Below, one piece after another: positions 6,124 to 8,554 of a DNA stretch of 8,554 nucleotides. Source of the stretch: Thermoplasmata archaeon (lineage in GTDB: Archaea > Thermoplasmatota > Thermoplasmata > Lutacidiplasmatales > UBA184); contig JASHQY010000037.1 in assembly GCA_030038885.1 (NCBI GenBank), positions 1-8,554 of the forward strand, read 5' to 3'. Each line of letters opens with the position of its first letter. Position 1 is the stretch's first letter. The notes below the pieces were generated by a model. The model searched no databases and was not told the DNA's origin. It saw only the letters and a list, made by a program, of their open reading frames with translations. A program made the translations under genes and the position numbers.

Positions 6124-7461
6124 CTAGACGAGCCGCGGGACGATGAACTGCCAGAGCAGGAGGACCAGCACGAGCGCGGACGACAGCGCGACCGCCCGCG
6201 TCCCGAACGCGTCCAGGTGCGCGGCGTCCCACCCGCGCCGGAACCGGGCCGCGATCGACGCCATGAAGTCGCGGAAGAGGAGGCCGCCGTCGAGCGGGAC
6301 CAGCGGGAGCGCGTTCGAGAGGCCGAGCAGCAGGTTCATCCACGCGAGCCAGTAGAGGGCGTTCGCGACGATCCAGAACGCCCCGGGGTCCGCGCCCGCG
6401 AGCGGCCCCGTGAGGTGGAAGTACTGGGCGGTCGCGCCGCCGACCGGCTCGAGGGTCGCGAGCGGCAGCACGAGCCAGTCGACCGCGCCGGTGAGCGGGC
6501 CGGACGAGCTGCCGAGCGGCCAGACGAGCGTCCCCTTGAGCTCGCCCGGCGTGAGGAACGTGACCGCGACGCCGAGGAACCCCCGGCTCGCGTTCGTCGG
6601 GCTCGTCGCGAGCGTGACCGACGTGGTCGCGAGGCTCCGGTTCGTCGCGGAGTAGTACACGATCGTGACGACCTCGCCGGGATGGGTGTCCGCGAGCGAC
6701 GCTTCGAAGAGGGTCGCGTTGGTCGTCGCGGTCCCGTTGATCGACACGAGGATGTCACCCGCCGCGAGGCTGTGGTTCGCCGCCGGCGTGTTCGCCTCGA
6801 CGAGCGCGACCCCGACCCCGTTCGCGTTCGGGGCGACCGACGACGCGACGAGCAGCGAGAGCGCGACGAAGAAGATCACCGTCAGCGCGAAGTTCGCGAG
6901 GACCCCGGCCGCCGCGACGCGGTCGCGGCGGCGGCGCGAGGCCGCCTGCATCTCGACGTCGTCCTGCTCGACGAACGCCCCGACCGGTACGACGCACCAG
7001 AGGACCCCGAGCGTCTTCACGCCGATCCCCTGGGAGCGGGCGACCACCCCGTGCGCGAGCTCGTGGAGGACGACCCCGACGACCAGCGCGACGATCCCGT
7101 AGCCGATCGGAATGATCGGGTTGATCCCCGGGAGGCCGAGCGCCTCGGTCACCGGCGGGGCCGTCGACGCGGTGAGCCGCAGCGAGAGCGCGGCGTCGAC
7201 GATGAGGAGGACCAGGATCCCGCCCATCGCGACGATCGCGAGCGCGATCCCGAGGTCCGCGGCCCCCGTCCAGAACCGACGGAACCTTCCCCAGCGCTCG
7301 AGCGCCGAGCGCCCTCGGGTCGTCTTGATCATCAGCGCCGGGCCGAGCAGGCTCAGCGAGCGCTCCGGGCCGATCCAGCCGGCACGGTAGCAGAGATAGA
7401 CCGCGATCCCGTAGGCCGCGATCACGATCGCCGCGATCTCGTAGCCGAAGTACGGGTCCAA
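6124..7461 (-). CDS. M50 (site-2 type) intramembrane metalloprotease with PDZ domain
   Basis: A 445-residue polytopic zinc protease that would cleave substrates inside the membrane. The zinc motif HELAH is at 133-137 (H133, E134, H137) within a hydrophobic helix, and the third-ligand motif is at 383-393, NALPLVPLDGG, with D391. Both catalytic elements are intact. Other hydrophobic segments lie near 7-25, 68-94, 148-163, 182-208, 360-380 and 423-442. A PDZ-like domain occupies about 211-300 (AAGDILVSING at 233-243) between the two halves of the active site, as in RseP-type enzymes. It contains five N-x-S/T sequons, consistent with an extracytoplasmic position. The start is TTG at 7461, supported by GAGGT six bases upstream. 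The substrate is unknown; regulated processing of a membrane-bound factor or clearance of anchors and signal peptides are family possibilities. It lies downstream of rtcB with a 92-base gap and converges with the S53 gene across 25 bases. Confidence 0.93.
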   Translation of the reverse strand: MDPYFGYEIAAIVIAAYGIAVYLCYRAGWIGPERSLSLLGPALMIKTTRGRSALERWGRFRRFWTGAADLGIALAIVAMGGILVLLIVDAALSLRLTASTAPPVTEALGLPGINPIIPIGYGIVALVVGVVLHELAHGVVARSQGIGVKTLGVLWCVVPVGAFVEQDDVEMQAASRRRRDRVAAAGVLANFALTVIFFVALSLLVASSVAPNANGVGVALVEANTPAANHSLAAGDILVSINGTATTNATLFEASLADTHPGEVVTIVYYSATNRSLATTSVTLATSPTNASRGFLGVAVTFLTPGELKGTLVWPLGSSSGPLTGAVDWLVLPLATLEPVGGATAQYFHLTGPLAGADPGAFWIVANALYWLAWMNLLLGLSNALPLVPLDGGLLFRDFMASIAARFRRGWDAAHLDAFGTRAVALSSALVLVLLLWQFIVPRLV

Positions 7462-7553
7462 CGAACGACCTCGGGCTCTTTACGTCGGGCGGTGCTTATG
7501 ACGGTTCGCGGCGACCGGCGGGGGCCCGGCGGAGGGTCCGACGGTCCGGCTCC
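7462..7553 (-). promoter_or_regulatory. rtcB-M50 intergenic region with Shine-Dalgarno and weak promoter candidate
   Basis: GAGGT at 7468-7472 (minus strand) lies six bases before the TTG start at 7461 and decides that start. Two slightly AT-richer spots, near 7478-7484 and 7494-7500 (CATAAG on the minus strand), are the only TATA candidates; both are poor matches. If neither is active the M50 gene would be read through from rtcB. The rest is GC-rich with no convincing hairpin, T-run or tRNA. Confidence 0.4.
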
Positions 7554-8554
7554 TTAGCCCTTCACGACCCCGAGCGGGAGGAGCCGCGCGACCCGGCGGG
7601 TGAGCCCCGCGCCCTCGGCGACGCGCACGACCTCCTCGATGCTCTTGTACGCGCCGGGCGCCTCCTCCGTGACGCCCTCCCGGGAGGTCGACCGGACGAC
7701 GATCCCGCGGCCGGCGAGCCCCCGGGTGACCTCCTCGTAGCGGAACTCCCGGTTCGCCGCGTGGCGCGAGAGTCGGCGCCCCGCGCCGTGGCACGACGAG
7801 CCGAACGAGCGGTCCATCGCGCCCGGGAGTCCCGCGAGCACGTAGCTCGCGGTCCCCATGTCGCCAGGGATCAGCACCGGCTGCCCCAGGGACCGGTAGG
7901 CCGACGGGACCTCGTCGCGGCCGGCGGGGAACGCGCGGGTCGCGCCCTTGCGGTGGACGAGCACCCGCCGGCGCGTCCCGGCGACCGCGTGCTCCTCGAT
8001 CTTCGCCATGTTGTGCGAGACGTCGTAGACGACCGCGAGGTCGAGCTCCTCCGCGGGACGGCCGAAGACCGCCGCGAACGCCGTGCGGACCCCGTGGGTG
8101 ATCGTCTGCCGGTTCGCCCACGCGAAGTTCGCGGCGGCCGCCATCGCGGCGAGGTAGCGCTGCGCGGGCTCCGACGCGATCGGAGCGCACGACAGCTGGC
8201 GATCGACGAGCGTCACCCCCTCGCCCGCGAGCCGCCGGTCCATCTCCTGGATGTAGTCGGTTGCGACCTGGTGCCCGAGGCCCCGCGAGCCCGTGTGCAG
8301 CATCACGACCACGCGGCCCGGCGAGAGGCCGAGGACCCGGGCGAACGCGGGGTCGAACACCTCATCGACCGCCTGGACCTCGAGGAAGTGGTTCCCCGAT
8401 CCGAGGGTCCCGAGCTGCCGCAACCCCCGCTTCTTCGCCCCGTCGCTGACCCCGGCCGGGTCGGCGTTCGCGAGCCGTCCCTCCTCTTCCAGCACCGGCA
8501 GGTCCTCGCTCCGGCCGAGGCCCTGCGCGATCGCCCAGCGCGCCCCCCCGGCGA
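7554..8554 (-). CDS. rtcB: RtcB RNA ligase, C-terminal part
   Basis: RtcB is the GTP- and Mn-dependent 3'-phosphate RNA ligase that joins tRNA exons after intron excision in archaea and can repair cleaved RNA. The frame continues through the right edge; 332 complete residues are visible, starting AGGARWAIAQG, and roughly 150 N-terminal residues are missing compared with the usual length of about 480. Conserved motifs in order, numbered from the first visible residue: GTLGSGNHFLEVQ with H55, LHTGSRGLGH with H86, YDVSHN with H180 (all manganese ligands) and SSCHGAGR with H255, the histidine that becomes guanylylated. The protein ends in the usual VVKG. The conserved metal-binding Cys lies outside the window. 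A GTG at 8495 is internal, not the start, because the family sequence (RWAIAQGLGRSEDLP) continues upstream of it. The stop is TAA, 92 bases before the M50 gene. Confidence 0.97.
   Translation of the reverse strand, partial: AGGARWAIAQGLGRSEDLPVLEEEGRLANADPAGVSDGAKKRGLRQLGTLGSGNHFLEVQAVDEVFDPAFARVLGLSPGRVVVMLHTGSRGLGHQVATDYIQEMDRRLAGEGVTLVDRQLSCAPIASEPAQRYLAAMAAAANFAWANRQTITHGVRTAFAAVFGRPAEELDLAVVYDVSHNMAKIEEHAVAGTRRRVLVHRKGATRAFPAGRDEVPSAYRSLGQPVLIPGDMGTASYVLAGLPGAMDRSFGSSCHGAGRRLSRHAANREFRYEEVTRGLAGRGIVVRSTSREGVTEEAPGAYKSIEEVVRVAEGAGLTRRVARLLPLGVVKG

Noticed and set aside
2867..6127. A 1086-codon plus-strand frame inside the S53 gene
   Set aside because: The product is an Arg-rich low-complexity string, while the overlapping frame has every S53 catalytic residue and the PKD motifs.
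7462..7553. A tRNA or terminator hairpin between rtcB and the M50 gene
   Set aside because: No cloverleaf could be paired, the inverted matches are only four to five bases long, and no T-run follows.
6217..7557. A 446-codon plus-strand frame opposite the M50 gene, including a short ATG frame at 7498-7557
   Set aside because: Composed almost wholly of Arg, Asp, Glu and Pro; antisense to a well-supported protease. The 19-codon ATG portion has no independent support.
8493..8495. GTG as the start of rtcB
   Set aside because: The conserved RtcB sequence continues in frame upstream to the window edge, so the gene is truncated by the window and this codon is internal.

Overview
The window is a very GC-rich (by eye about 70% or more), densely packed piece of an archaeal chromosome. 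The archaeal assignment rests on an unmistakable archaeal/eukaryotic-type primase large subunit (PriL), an archaeal-type CDP-alcohol phosphotransferase next to a Fap7-like kinase, an RtcB RNA ligase and a TATA-like promoter element. A large secreted S53 (sedolisin) peptidase, a family that works at acid pH, together with many PKD domains and N-glycosylation sequons, suggests an acid-adapted lineage such as a GC-rich Thermoplasmatota. That placement is inference only.

Layout: (1) 1-890, plus strand: the 3' end of a Fap7-type adenylate kinase/NTPase, then 8 bases later a membrane CDP-alcohol phosphatidyltransferase, probably for archaeal inositol- or glycerol-type phospholipid headgroups. (2) 820-2016, minus strand: priL, whose 3' end runs 71 bases into the end of the phosphotransferase gene on the opposite strand. 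(3) 2017-2147: a divergent promoter region with one TATA-like element and a perfect 7-3-7 inverted repeat. (4) 2148-6098, plus strand: a 1316-residue S53 peptidase with signal peptide, activation prodomain, complete catalytic and calcium site, seven PKD-like repeats and a C-terminal membrane anchor. (5) 6124-7461, minus strand: an M50 site-2-type intramembrane protease with a PDZ domain, convergent with the S53 gene across only 25 bases. (6) 7554-8554, minus strand: the C-terminal two-thirds of RtcB, running off the window.

The genes belong to separate jobs: replication priming, lipid headgroup synthesis, extracellular proteolysis, intramembrane proteolysis and tRNA splicing. Only the first two plus-strand genes look like an operon, and rtcB-M50 may be a second. 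No mobile element, CRISPR array, tRNA or rRNA was seen. I found no wholly new system. The least ordinary items are the multi-PKD membrane-tethered sedolisin with one divergent Cys-x-Cys repeat, the palindrome in the priL/S53 divergent promoter, and the antisense overlap at the end of priL. No intergenic stretch exceeds 300 bases.
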